From an uncultured archaeon (GTDB lineage: Archaea; Thermoplasmatota; Thermoplasmata; Thermoplasmatales; Thermoplasmataceae): 64,000 nucleotides of DNA. Position numbers and translations under genes: made by a program. Below, in pieces: positions 33,912 to 42,753 of this stretch; positions within the stretch are counted from its first letter, which is position 1; the number at the start of each line of letters is the position of its first letter. The notes below the pieces were generated by a model. The model made no database searches and was not told where the DNA came from. It saw nothing but the letters and a program-made list of their open reading frames with translations. Location: assembly GCA_000965745.1 (NCBI GenBank), contig CP009479.1, positions 2,056,457 through 2,120,456 of the forward strand. Direction: 5' to 3'.

Positions 33912-34630
33912 TGAGGAGGACGATGGCTTATTTTCGCGTTCAGGTCAAGACATACATGGCCGAGAGGAGTGCCATTTTTGTGTCGCTGATTTTCCCTGTG
34001 ATGATGGTATTCATATTCGGGTCGATAATGCCATCTGAATACCTCACCGGAGTGATTCCCGGGCTAATCGGCTTTTCAATACTTACAGATTCCCTATTCG
34101 CGGTTACTGCGGTGGCATCAAAATACAGGCTGATGCACATATTCAACCAGTTGTCGCTGACTCCGCTCAGGAGGTCTGAGTGGCTCTTTTCCGTATTCCT
34201 GTGGCATGTGATCATAGGCGCGGCATCCTTTGCGATCATAGTCGGTATCGGCTACTTTGCATTTTCAGCCAACATAACACTGCATCTCCTTATCATACCC
34301 TTCATAGCTTTCGGCGCGTTACTCTTCGTCTCCATGGGGCTCCTTATCGGGACAGTTGCGAAGTCATCGGAGAGTGCGGGCATTATTGGGAATGCAGTTG
34401 GATTCCCCATGATGGTCCTGACAGGAACGTTCTTTCCGGTTTCATTCCTCCCCTGGTACCTTCAGCAGGCTGTCAAGGTGCTTCCCCTGTATTACTTTGT
34501 GCAGGGAATGGGAGATGTCATGGTGACGGGGGACTTCAACGAGGGGCTCCTCTATTTAGGGGTGTTGATTGCACTTGCAGCCGGGTTCTTCCTTGCTGGG
34601 ACCTACCTTTTCAGGTGGAGGGAAAAATAA
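33908..34630 (+). CDS. ABC-2 type permease
   Basis: 240 residues with six membrane helices and the ABC-2 layout: a short cytoplasmic N-terminus with an amphipathic helix, and a P-M-M-V-L-T-G-T-F-F-P-V segment before the last pair of helices. It pairs with the ATPase just upstream (ATGA overlap) as a homodimeric exporter. The substrate is not evident. Efflux of an inhibitor is as likely as lipid transport. Confidence 0.87.
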   Translation: MMRRTMAYFRVQVKTYMAERSAIFVSLIFPVMMVFIFGSIMPSEYLTGVIPGLIGFSILTDSLFAVTAVASKYRLMHIFNQLSLTPLRRSEWLFSVFLWHVIIGAASFAIIVGIGYFAFSANITLHLLIIPFIAFGALLFVSMGLLIGTVAKSSESAGIIGNAVGFPMMVLTGTFFPVSFLPWYLQQAVKVLPLYYFVQGMGDVMVTGDFNEGLLYLGVLIALAAGFFLAGTYLFRWREK

Positions 34631-34804
34631 GGTGGATTTGATGACAACCCGGAAATAACGGGCTATCCAAATAACATTAAGTACTGACAAACACTCTTCA
34701 TCTGGCTGATAATCCCTGTGCCGCCCTTCAAGCTTGCCCGGCACCCTGCAGATAAACGGGTGCAAACCGTTCACTGTTATGCAATTTGAGTGGTGATAGC
34801 GCTA

Positions 34805-35425
34805 ATGGCAGAACACGAAAGTGATAACGTTTCGAATGAGAAATTCGGTCCTTTATTTTCCAGAGTATACTCTTTTTTTGCCTCCAGATCGAGAAAAATG
34901 GTAAGGAATTACCGGGCGATAGCCCGGGATATCGACGCTCTGGCGCCCAAAAAGATACTGGATGTTGGTTGTGGCCCCGGTATGCTCATAAAAATTCTGG
35001 GAGACACAATCCCCGATGCCACCATCTATGGGGCTGACCCGTCTCCAAGTATGGTGAAAATTGCGCAAAAAAGGCTGAAAGAGAGGATCAGGAGTGGGTC
35101 AGTAAAAATAATAACCGGGGACAGCAAGAGCATAGAGCTCGATGAGAAGTTTGACGCAATTGTGACCTCGATGTCGTTCCACCACTGGCCGGACAAAGCC
35201 GGAAGCCTTGATTACCTCTCAGGGTTGCTCATGGAAAATGGCTCAATCATTATTTTTGAATCCCACAGGGAAGAGTCGCCTTCCGATTCAGGAAAAACGC
35301 ACCATTCCCTTTCAGAAAGTGAGGCTCATAAAATATCCCTGGAAGGTTATGAAAGAAGCGTGAAGATTGAGGGCGAGATAATTTCAGTAAGGCTGAGAAG
35401 GATGCCGTCAACTACCCCACCCTGA
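34805..35425 (+). CDS. class I SAM-dependent methyltransferase, 3' end replaced by an IS end
   Basis: About 206 residues from ATG 34805, with motif I L-D-V-G-C-G-P-G-M, acidic motif II G-A-D-P-S-P, and motif F-D-A-I-V-T-S-M-S-F-H-H-W. It is UbiE-like, of unknown substrate. The last codons (S-T-T-P-P, stop at 35423-35425) lie in the terminal hairpin of the TnpB element, so the original C-terminus has been cut off and replaced by a few element-coded residues. The core fold is complete and the protein may still work. Confidence 0.8.
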   Translation: MAEHESDNVSNEKFGPLFSRVYSFFASRSRKMVRNYRAIARDIDALAPKKILDVGCGPGMLIKILGDTIPDATIYGADPSPSMVKIAQKRLKERIRSGSVKIITGDSKSIELDEKFDAIVTSMSFHHWPDKAGSLDYLSGLLMENGSIIIFESHREESPSDSGKTHHSLSESEAHKISLEGYERSVKIEGEIISVRLRRMPSTTPP

Positions 35426-36548
35426 CGGATGGGGCTTGCAGCTGGGGGATCAACGGCTGATCGAAAATAGCACCCGCTACAATAGGCTGGCTGGCGGCAG
35501 CCCTGTTCCTGATGTTGAGGGATGCGACGAAATCAGCCTCACCCTCAAAACCACAAGAAATACATTTGAATATGGAACGCTCCGGCCTGTTCCTTTTATC
35601 AACGGTGTGGCAATCAGGACACTCCCTGCTTGTGTTTTTCGCATTCACACCTATGACTGGGACGCCGGATTCAAGAGCCTTGTATTCAATGAAGGTACGA
35701 AGCTGGCAGAAAGACCAGCTATTGTGCCTGTACCTCCTGTTCTTCCCAACGGTTGTCCTCTTCCTTATGCCCTTGAGTTCTTCAAGGGCTATTGCGGAAG
35801 AGGTGCCTTTTGCTCTTTCCGCGATCTCCCCGGAAATGACATGGTTGACATCTCTTGCAAAACGTCTCTCCTTCCCGGAAAGTTTCTTGAGATGTCTCTT
35901 TGCAGACCTGGTGCCACAAGCCTGCAACCTTGATCGCAGACTGGAATGTTTCGTTCCTGCCTCTGCAATCCTGTCTCCTGAGTAGTAATGTCCTGACGAG
36001 TCAACAGCTATGTTCTCGATGCCGAGATCGACACCGATAACATCTGACGCGCTAATTGCTTCCTCTTCTGGAACCTCCACCACAACCATGAGGTAGAATA
36101 TCCTGTTCCTTCTTACGAGATCACACTGCCCTCTGATCCTGTCAAGAGGAAGTTCTCTGTATTTCCCTATTGTCATGGGTATCCTCACCCTTCCCCTGAC
36201 AGTGTTGAGGCTCACTGTGTCGAGGCCCTTGAAACTCATCACCCTCTGGTCATACACGATGCTTCCGAATTCCCGGAACTCGTGCATAACAGTTTTGTCG
36301 TTCTTGTAGGTTTCAACGACCTTTGCTATTACCCTTATGGCAAGCTGGGCTGCGAGCCCGAAGTTCTCCCTTATGTCCCTGTAGACAAGCTTCTGGAGGA
36401 GTACCTTGTTGTACAGCTTTCTCTCGAATGCAAGCCTGGATACAAAGTTGCAGGCTTCATTGAATTTCACGAAGGTGTCAATGAGTGCCTCCTGCTGTTG
36501 CTTATCCGGCAGAAGCTTTACCATAAGAGTCTTGTACACAGTATTCAC
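35412..36548 (-). CDS. tnpB: TnpB RNA-guided nuclease
   Basis: 378 residues with an intact RuvC site: Asp174 (I-G-V-D-L-G), Glu256 (A-L-E-E-L-K-G) and Asp339 (G-E-A-D-F-V-A-S-L-N). A zinc ribbon is formed by Cys310, Cys313, Cys329 and Cys332. TnpB cuts DNA guided by an RNA made from the element's right end, which keeps the element from being lost. The GTG start at 36548 has a TATA-like cttaaatattg upstream. The last seven codons are the right-end hairpin itself, so the guide RNA would overlap the 3' end of the gene. Confidence 0.92.
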   Translation of the reverse strand: MNTVYKTLMVKLLPDKQQQEALIDTFVKFNEACNFVSRLAFERKLYNKVLLQKLVYRDIRENFGLAAQLAIRVIAKVVETYKNDKTVMHEFREFGSIVYDQRVMSFKGLDTVSLNTVRGRVRIPMTIGKYRELPLDRIRGQCDLVRRNRIFYLMVVVEVPEEEAISASDVIGVDLGIENIAVDSSGHYYSGDRIAEAGTKHSSLRSRLQACGTRSAKRHLKKLSGKERRFARDVNHVISGEIAERAKGTSSAIALEELKGIRKRTTVGKNRRYRHNSWSFCQLRTFIEYKALESGVPVIGVNAKNTSRECPDCHTVDKRNRPERSIFKCISCGFEGEADFVASLNIRNRAAASQPIVAGAIFDQPLIPQLQAPSVRVG

Positions 36549-36571
36549 ATATTAACTCAATATTTAAGTTT

Positions 36572-36615
36572 GTCGCAATTCCTCCCCGCCCTATCGGACG
36601 GGGCTTCCTTGCGAC
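36572..36615. repeat. left-end hairpin of the TnpB element
   Basis: An outer stem GTCGCAA/TTGCGAC encloses the inner stem CCCCGCCC/GGACGGGG (with one G-T-type mismatch) around a TATC loop. Such hairpins are the transposase recognition sites of IS200/IS605 elements. Confidence 0.75.
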
Positions 36616-36656
36616 TTCTTGGTGAAGGTTCCCTGATCCTCTGTCAGCGCGAGGCA

Positions 36657-38420
36657 TCACTGAAGGCAGTGCATCACGAACGCACATACATCGGATATTT
36701 CATTGATTGTTTCATCAGCGGCTATGCCTATGTGGCCCCCCTCCTTGTTCACCCTCAGATACGCCCTTGCACCCTTATCCCTGAGGGCCATGTGGAATTT
36801 GATTGCGTGTGCGGGATGCACCCTGTCGTCCTTTAACCTGCTGTATATCAGAGTATCGGGGTACTCAACGTCCCTTATGTTATGGTATGGGGAATATTTC
36901 AGCAGGTAATCCCTGTCCCCGGGAGAGTCGGGGTCCCCGAATTCAGACACCCAGTATTTTCCAACCGACATCCTGTGGAACCTCATCATGTCGAGGACAG
37001 GATTTCCGATAACTGCTCCGTCGAGGATTTCAGGAGCCTGGGTAAGAGTGGTTCCTACCAGCAGGCCGCCATTGCTGACCCCGAAAGCAACAACCTTCAT
37101 CCCGCCACCGCGGAGAGTCCGGATAACGGCCTGGAAATCATTGAAAACATTCTGCTTGTTGTGAAGCATTCCAGCCCTGTGCCATTCTTCACCATACTCA
37201 TTTCCGCCTCTGAGGTTCGAGACAGCAATAGTAATGCCTTTGCTCATCAGGTATGCGAACATGGGGTAGAACATTGGGGAAACGGGAATGTTGAAACCAC
37301 CATACCCGTATGCAAGTGCCCCATTGCTCCTGGCTGATCCTGAATTAACGAGGAAATAGTGTATTCTTGTCCCGTCAGAATCTGCGTACCCGTCCCTGAC
37401 ATCTGCATCCATGATGCGGCTTTCATCGATTTTCTGCATTCTCCTTCCATGGAACTTGAATAGGGAAAAAGGAATGCCGAATGACTCCAGGGCAAGAACT
37501 GCGGCCTCACCATCAGAGTCATAAGATTTCAGGCCCATCGGAGTATCCATTGGAAATTCCACAATCACATTGCCCTCCATGTCGTAAAGAACCGGCCTGG
37601 CCCTGGCATTATCCATGTGTATTACGAGGATTCCGTCGGACACCAACAGGGCTGAATTTATCGGGCTGACACCTTCGATGACTGCCTCTCCGTCCCTTGT
37701 TACAACCCCATTACCCCGGCTTTCGAGGTAATATGACCTGCCATCCCTGAATCCCAAAGGGGTGATTTCGTAATTCTCCCCCTTCACCCTTTTCCAGCTT
37801 GAGGGATCCTCAAGTGAACCTGCATAGATATCCGATCTGGTCCAGTCCCCAACAACCGCATAGATCATTTTTCCGCTTCTGTAAAGTGTTATGAAGTCCT
37901 CTGGGCCCATCCCTTTGCCGAAAACCACGTCCCCGTCCTTCAGTACCCTGTGTGAATTAGGTGGTCCCCCGTCCGGTGTCTTTTCGTCCACAAACGTTTT
38001 GACCAGATAATAGGAATCTTCCGTGAAGGTTATTCCACTGATTGTGCCTTCCAGTTTTTCACTTACTTCACCATCTTTAAACATGGTAAGCAACCCGCTG
38101 TCCGAGCCCCCGGTCTCAAAAACACCGATGCGCTTTCCTTCGGGGTCAGATTCGATCCAGAATACAACATTTGGTGTAGTGTGGATTAGGTTGCCCTCGA
38201 GTGAAACATGATACAGGCCATTTTCAGTGTAAGACTGCAGGATGCCTCTCGTGGTTATCCTGGCTGAAAGCAGCCTCTTCTTTCTGTAAATCTCATCAAC
38301 CTCAGCCCTGGCCTTGACGCTCAGCTCACCGAAGGCATCCTGAAAAGTTTTTCCTGCGGCATCAATGTAGTCAATTACTCCCGAATCGAGTGATTCAACC
38401 TGGATAAGCGGATCTTCCAT
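36657..38420 (-). CDS. prolyl oligopeptidase-family serine peptidase (S9)
   Basis: 587 residues. The N-terminal 350 residues are beta-propeller repeats, and the C-terminal part is an alpha/beta-hydrolase. The catalytic triad is visible as Ser in G-V-S-N-G-G, Asp in L-K-D-D-R-V-H-P and His in E-G-G-H-I-G. S-N-L-R-G-G-N-E-Y-G-E-E-W-H is the usual conserved stretch of this family. It is cytoplasmic (no signal peptide) and probably degrades peptides. It ends about 40 bases from the TnpB element, with no sign of damage. A TATA-like aaattaaatatag precedes the ATG. Confidence 0.92.
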   Translation of the reverse strand: MEDPLIQVESLDSGVIDYIDAAGKTFQDAFGELSVKARAEVDEIYRKKRLLSARITTRGILQSYTENGLYHVSLEGNLIHTTPNVVFWIESDPEGKRIGVFETGGSDSGLLTMFKDGEVSEKLEGTISGITFTEDSYYLVKTFVDEKTPDGGPPNSHRVLKDGDVVFGKGMGPEDFITLYRSGKMIYAVVGDWTRSDIYAGSLEDPSSWKRVKGENYEITPLGFRDGRSYYLESRGNGVVTRDGEAVIEGVSPINSALLVSDGILVIHMDNARARPVLYDMEGNVIVEFPMDTPMGLKSYDSDGEAAVLALESFGIPFSLFKFHGRRMQKIDESRIMDADVRDGYADSDGTRIHYFLVNSGSARSNGALAYGYGGFNIPVSPMFYPMFAYLMSKGITIAVSNLRGGNEYGEEWHRAGMLHNKQNVFNDFQAVIRTLRGGGMKVVAFGVSNGGLLVGTTLTQAPEILDGAVIGNPVLDMMRFHRMSVGKYWVSEFGDPDSPGDRDYLLKYSPYHNIRDVEYPDTLIYSRLKDDRVHPAHAIKFHMALRDKGARAYLRVNKEGGHIGIAADETINEISDVCAFVMHCLQ

Positions 38421-38498
38421 TGAAATCAGATCAATAAGGATGAATTCTATATTTAATTTACAGGCCCCGGACCCGGGTTTTGAATTGTGCAGGAGCTT

Positions 38499-39302
38499 TC
38501 ACTGCAGAAAAGGCAGGCCTGTTTCCTGCCCCGTAACGGTCTGTGCAGTGAAAACAACCTTTGGCCTGAATTCAACTTCCAGGATGCCTGCTTTGCCGCC
38601 ATGATACTTTGAGGAAAAAACTGTTACCAGCCTGTTCCTGAACATGCTTTCTACACCCTCTGCCTTTACCTGGTGCCCCCTAACAAGAAGGTCGAGGTTA
38701 TTTTCTTTCATGAACGAGGAAAATGCATCTTTGCCAAAGAGGTATGTCCCCTCTCCCCTGACGCCCGGTTCAAATCCAGCTAAAATTTCAGAAGGATCAT
38801 TCCACAGAATCTCGAAGGCACAAGGGTCCGATGGCACTTCATCACCCATTGGAAGGCCATCCCAGTCATCAAGGGACATACAGTCCCGCGGAATGCCGCC
38901 ATGTACGCCGAGTACCCTGTCGTTTACAAGGCAGGCGTAAGGCAGGACTCCGTATAGCTCTACTATTTCCTTGTACAGGATGTCATAAAGACCTAGTCTG
39001 ACAAGTTCCTGTTTGAAGCCGTAGTAGCTGTTCATTGACGGGCTTTCGTGATTTCCCCTTATTATGATTATTTTGGTGCTGATTATGGAGGATTCCAGAA
39101 GAAACAGCAGGTTGAGAAGCTGATGCTCACCCCTGTCCACGATGTCCCCCAGGAAGCAAACCAGGTCTGACTCCACGCTTTTCATGACAGCATATGATGA
39201 GATGTCAAGTGCACCGTGAGTGTCACCTATGAATGTCGCAATCCCGTTCCCGATGTTCAGCCGCTTAACCGGGACCGACTCTCCCATTCTTCTGATATAC
39301 AT
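38499..39302 (-). CDS. PPP-family serine/threonine protein phosphatase
   Basis: 267 residues with the three metal motifs of PPP phosphatases: G-D-T-H-G, G-D-I-V-D-R-G and G-N-H-E-S, followed by the later metal His in G-V-H-G-G and R-G-H-Q. It would remove phosphate from Ser/Thr of proteins, or act as a diadenosine tetraphosphatase-like enzyme. No kinase gene is in the window. It starts at ATG 39302. ATG 39287 is an alternative. Confidence 0.9.
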   Translation of the reverse strand: MYIRRMGESVPVKRLNIGNGIATFIGDTHGALDISSYAVMKSVESDLVCFLGDIVDRGEHQLLNLLFLLESSIISTKIIIIRGNHESPSMNSYYGFKQELVRLGLYDILYKEIVELYGVLPYACLVNDRVLGVHGGIPRDCMSLDDWDGLPMGDEVPSDPCAFEILWNDPSEILAGFEPGVRGEGTYLFGKDAFSSFMKENNLDLLVRGHQVKAEGVESMFRNRLVTVFSSKYHGGKAGILEVEFRPKVVFTAQTVTGQETGLPFLQ

Positions 39303-39432
39303 TCGAATTGTATCAACCGCAAGCCCGGGAACTATCAGGTAAATATGGCACTCCCCCTGTCCCTGTGAATTTTCACAGGTTACGCTAAAAATATAAAGAA
39401 CGATGCTTAAAACTATTATCCATATTCATTCA

Positions 39433-39452
39433 GGTGTTGCATAAATTACACC
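39433..39452. promoter_or_regulatory. short inverted repeat upstream of the DUF389 gene
   Basis: GGTGTTGCATAAATTACACC has perfect 5-bp arms and lies 17 bases before the start codon. Eleven of its bases also occur in the terminal repeat of the IS5-like element at 17979. It could be an operator or an old IS-end trace. Confidence 0.25.
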
Positions 39453-39469
39453 TTCGGCCCGGGTGACGT

Positions 39470-40441
39470 ATGAAGAAGATAATAGTTCGTTTCAATGAAG
39501 GCACGATCGAGAAGATTAGGACTTACTCCTCTGAGTTTCAGGGAATATCCTTCCTGGACGCAAGCATACGTGAAATGGTGCTGTATGTCAACGATTCCCA
39601 GCTGGATACCATTATGGACCAGCTTAACACCCTGCTGGATTTCAGGTACAAGGAAAACCTCATAGAAGTGGAGTCGCCTGATTTCATCGTATCCTCATAC
39701 CTGGACAGAAGCTCTGAAAAGAGTGCAGGGTCAGAGAAGACCCCTGTAGAGAAGCTCATTGACCAGACGAAGAAATATACAATACTTGAGTATGGGAAGA
39801 TTTCACTCACTTCGGTTGCAGCGCTCATCGCAATGATGGGGCTGTTCATGAACAATGACCCGATCATCATCGGGGCAATGCTCCTGTCACCCATGCTTGG
39901 CCCAATCTATGCGTTCGCAATCAACATCAGCATAGGGAAGATTGAGTCGGCACTCAGGGGTATAGCAATACTCCTGATCCTCCTTGCCGCGGCTGTTGGG
40001 ATTGTATTCATGTTTACAGCCCTGGCGAAAGCAGTTTTCCCCCTGCCCATAACGACACAGATAGATCTGCGGCTGCACTTCAACTCCCTGTACGTCCCTC
40101 TCGGGATCCTGCTCGGTTTTGCCTCGATGCTTGCAATGGGAAGGGATATACCCGAGATTTTTGCCGGTGTTGCAATATCGGTTGCCCTTGTTCCACCGGC
40201 AGCAGTCGCCGGAATCATGCTGGCAATAGATCCGGCAAAGGCTTTCGTGCCTTTCCTTATTGTTGCACAGAACACGCTTGGAATGATGACCGGCTCGCTC
40301 CTCTCAATGATAATGCTGAGGATAGGACCAAGAAAATATTATGCGCAGGCCACAGCCAGGAAGTATTTGATACGCATACTGATAATAGTCCTGATCCTTC
40401 TTGTCATTACACTCATCGCAGACATTATTGTAAGTCTGTGA
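39470..40441 (+). CDS. DUF389 family membrane protein
   Basis: 323 residues. A soluble N-terminal domain (1-100) precedes about six membrane helices. The signature of DUF389/TIGR00341 is clear: N-D-P-I-I-I-G-A-M-L-L-S-P-M-L-G-P, and later A-I-S-V-A-L-V-P-P-A-A-V-A-G. The function of the family is not established. A good ribosome binding site (gggtga) precedes the ATG by about 3 nt. It is followed by an A/T tract shared with the convergent gene. Confidence 0.88.
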   Translation: MKKIIVRFNEGTIEKIRTYSSEFQGISFLDASIREMVLYVNDSQLDTIMDQLNTLLDFRYKENLIEVESPDFIVSSYLDRSSEKSAGSEKTPVEKLIDQTKKYTILEYGKISLTSVAALIAMMGLFMNNDPIIIGAMLLSPMLGPIYAFAINISIGKIESALRGIAILLILLAAAVGIVFMFTALAKAVFPLPITTQIDLRLHFNSLYVPLGILLGFASMLAMGRDIPEIFAGVAISVALVPPAAVAGIMLAIDPAKAFVPFLIVAQNTLGMMTGSLLSMIMLRIGPRKYYAQATARKYLIRILIIVLILLVITLIADIIVSL

Positions 40442-40444
40442 CCC

Positions 40445-40454
40445 AAAAAAAAAA
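40445..40454 (-). terminator. T10 tract, transcription terminator for the minus-strand gene at 40470
   Basis: Ten A on the plus strand (T10 on the minus strand) directly downstream of the IsdG-like gene. Oligo-T alone is enough for termination by archaeal RNA polymerase. Confidence 0.55.
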
Positions 40455-40469
40455 GGAGGTGCGAAAATT

Positions 40470-40784
40470 TTACTCTGAACTTGAGGAAAATACCTCATGG
40501 ATTGTTATTGTATTCTCACCTGCGAAGGCTTCCTTCGGCAGTGTCTCCCCACTGTGCGCCTTCTTGAATGAATCGCTTTCCATCCACTTCTGGAACTGTT
40601 CCATAGATTCCCAGTAGGTCATGACCACATAGCTGTCCCCTTTGACAGGCCTCAGTACTTCGTTTTTCACAAACCCCGGAAAACTGTCTACCATGTGTGC
40701 CCTTTCCCTGAAAACCTTCTCGAACTTCTCCTTGTATTCCTCCTTGATGGGAATGTTGTTCTGCACTACAATCATGCCCGACAA
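40470..40784 (-). CDS. IsdG/ABM-type monooxygenase-fold protein
   Basis: 104 residues with the antibiotic-biosynthesis-monooxygenase ferredoxin-like fold: P-G-F-V-K-N-E-V-L-R-P, then S-Y-V-V-M-T-Y-W-E-S-M-E-Q-F-Q-K-W and S-F-K-K-A-H. W-x-S-x-x-x-F-x-x-W and the following H-S are typical of the HmoA/IsdG branch that binds or degrades haem. The exact substrate is inferred. It is convergent with the DUF389 gene. Confidence 0.78.
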   Translation of the reverse strand: MSGMIVVQNNIPIKEEYKEKFEKVFRERAHMVDSFPGFVKNEVLRPVKGDSYVVMTYWESMEQFQKWMESDSFKKAHSGETLPKEAFAGENTITIHEVFSSSSE

Positions 40785-40920
40785 TCAGGCCGACTGTTAA
40801 TAACGTTTCTACATGGATATATCTATTCCAATTCTTCCCATAAATGGGCTGCTGCCGATCAATGCAAGCAAAAAAAATGAGGGAAAAATTCGGGGCGGCA
40901 TGCAGTTTCGCAACAGGTTG

Positions 40921-41802
40921 TTATGCATCAATGGCCAGCCCCGCTGAAAGCCTCTTCCCGGGAGGCGTAAACAGCCAAGTCAGAATCAGGCCGAAGACCA
41001 GGGAGTCTGCAAGAAGCTCAGCGATGTGGAAAGGGATGATCTGTACCGGCAGTGGAGCCTCGATCATTGGAATCAGTGAGGCTGGTATGAAGAGCATCAT
41101 GGAGGTTGCAATGAATACATACGGTTTAGATGTGCCAACAGCAACTATGAGGGGTATCAGGGCCAGCGTGAAGATCAGGCCCCTCATGAGCTCTATCGGT
41201 ATCATGACGGTGAAAGGCGGTATCTTGAGGCCAAGGGTTGGGTCCTGGTAATACTGGTAAACGAATGGGCTGACAGCCATTCCGAATGCAAAATAGACAA
41301 TGAAAAACAGCGGTGATGCAGCTATGATCCTGATGATCCAGCTGTTCCTGCTGCGCCTGGAAATCATTTCCCTCGATCTTGCCCAGAGGCTCTCGTTGAA
41401 TTCTGGATGCAGCAGTATGAAACCGGCAGCGGCGGCTACCAGGAAAGATATGAGTATTGACATGGCGATTGCCATTATGAACACGGAAGCAGACCCGAAT
41501 ACATCGGTGAAGAAATACCCTTCAATCATGTTGTTGAAGAATCTCACAACGAACATTGAGAGCCATATCAGCAGGAATACATGATATGGCCTCAACTTGA
41601 GGTAATACACAAGCCATACGAGAAATACGGCCAGGGTGAGGCCCACTTCTGCATCTCTCTCAAGTGTTCCGATAGTGATGCCAGTAGTGATAGAAGTGTA
41701 GAAGAACTCAATGAGTATCATTGCCAGCGTGAATGACAGCAACCTGGGCCAGGAATAGAATCTCCCGTAACTAACCCCGGAGTTTGAATTTGATTCCTGC
41801 AT
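40921..41802 (-). CDS. polytopic membrane protein, unknown
   Basis: 293 residues with about seven membrane helices and a short basic cytoplasmic loop (S-R-E-M-I-S-R-R-S-R) in the middle. No family motif is recognised. Its promoter would lie in the short interval before the nep1 gene (41803-41961). It could be a carotenoid- or lipid-related protein, but I have no evidence for any function. Confidence 0.6.
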   Translation of the reverse strand: MQESNSNSGVSYGRFYSWPRLLSFTLAMILIEFFYTSITTGITIGTLERDAEVGLTLAVFLVWLVYYLKLRPYHVFLLIWLSMFVVRFFNNMIEGYFFTDVFGSASVFIMAIAMSILISFLVAAAAGFILLHPEFNESLWARSREMISRRSRNSWIIRIIAASPLFFIVYFAFGMAVSPFVYQYYQDPTLGLKIPPFTVMIPIELMRGLIFTLALIPLIVAVGTSKPYVFIATSMMLFIPASLIPMIEAPLPVQIIPFHIAELLADSLVFGLILTWLFTPPGKRLSAGLAIDA

Positions 41803-41961
41803 AATTTATAACCAATTTTTTATCCTGCACGGTAACATTAAGCCGGAACCTTATCAGTTAGGACAAGGCAAACAAGCCAGTGCTTCATGAATGCTTTTTT
41901 CAAAGAGAGTGCTGAAACTCTCTTTCGGCACTGTAATAAGGAGAACTGCAATGATGCAGGC

Positions 41962-42633
41962 ATGCTTACAATCATCATTGCTGATGCTGAACTGGAAACC
42001 ATCCCTGAAAAGATGCAGGGTGATCATGCCATACGGAAGTACTCCAAGGAAAAGGGGAAGCCCGTAAATGAGGTCATACTCGACTCCAACTACATGCATA
42101 CTTCCATTGACCGTTACTTTCCTGGAGAGTCGAGCCGGAGGGGAAGGCCGGACATCATCTACATACTGCTTCAGGTGGCAATGGAGTCAATCCTGAACAA
42201 GAACGGCATGTTGAGGATCTTCGTGCACACCAGAAACGACATCTGCATAACGGTCAATCCCAGGGTAAGGCTCCCAAAATCATACAACCGGTTCATAGGG
42301 CTTATGGAAAGCCTCTTCAAGAAGGGAGAGATATCAAGTGATGGAGAGGTCCTCCTGAAAGCTGATAAGATGGATGCCGGGAACTGTATTGAAAAGAACC
42401 GGAAAGGTGACCTTGTGATCCTCTCGCCGGATGGTGAAAAGGCGAAACTCTACCGGGTGATCTCCGGGGATAAAGACTACACAGTGATCATAGGAGGGTT
42501 CCCGGAAGGCGACTACGTGTCAGATGTATACCCGCTTGCCGGTGCATATTCAATATTCAGGGAAGAGCTGACCATATGGTCAGTGGCCTCAGAAGTGATA
42601 TCACAATACGAGCGTGCCGTCGATCTGGTATGA
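41962..42633 (+). CDS. nep1: 16S rRNA pseudouridine N1-methyltransferase Nep1
   Basis: 223 residues from ATG 41962 (M-L-T-I-I-I-A-D-A-E-L-E). SPOUT-fold Nep1/Emg1 methylates a conserved pseudouridine in small-subunit rRNA and aids ribosome assembly. R-R-G-R-P-D-I-I-Y (RNA site), I-F-V-H-T-R, the P-x-S-Y-N-R-F-I-G-L-M-E motif and the knot region I-I-G-G-F-P-E-G-D match the family. The frame opens 25 codons earlier, but homologues start at this Met, and a TATA-like ctgtaataag lies about 25 nt upstream. Confidence 0.9.
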   Translation: MLTIIIADAELETIPEKMQGDHAIRKYSKEKGKPVNEVILDSNYMHTSIDRYFPGESSRRGRPDIIYILLQVAMESILNKNGMLRIFVHTRNDICITVNPRVRLPKSYNRFIGLMESLFKKGEISSDGEVLLKADKMDAGNCIEKNRKGDLVILSPDGEKAKLYRVISGDKDYTVIIGGFPEGDYVSDVYPLAGAYSIFREELTIWSVASEVISQYERAVDLV

Positions 42634-42737
42634 CTGAGCCCGGCGTGGCGAAAATATAGTTAAAATTATTTATTAAGTAACACTTCCTGTTCTAGAACTG
42701 GAACGTAAAGTGTTAACCCACATCAATTCCTGATAAA

Positions 42738-42744
42738 AAGGTGA
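42738..42744 (+). promoter_or_regulatory. Shine-Dalgarno site of rps15
   Basis: AAGGTGA, complementary to the 3' end of archaeal 16S rRNA, lies 9 nt before the rps15 ATG. This is one of the few clear ribosome binding sites at the head of an operon here. Confidence 0.6.
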
Positions 42745-42753
42745 ATATCAAAT

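Larger units (their letters stand above)
35411..36615 (-). mobile_element. IS200/IS605-family element carrying only tnpB
   Basis: Both ends carry related hairpins in the same orientation, as in this family. At the right end is CCCCACCC-TGAC-GGATGGGG (35415-35434). At the left end is CCCCGCCC-TATC-GGACGGGG (36584-36603), set inside a longer stem GTCGCAA/TTGCGAC (36572-36615). There is no tnpA, so it depends on a transposase elsewhere. There is no target duplication, as expected. The outer limits are given to the visible structures and may be off by some bases. Confidence 0.75.

Noticed and set aside
39433-39452. Solo IS end before the DUF389 gene
   Set aside because: Only 11 bases match the IS5-like terminal repeat, with no second end, no transposase trace and no target duplication. 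Kept only as a weak inverted repeat.
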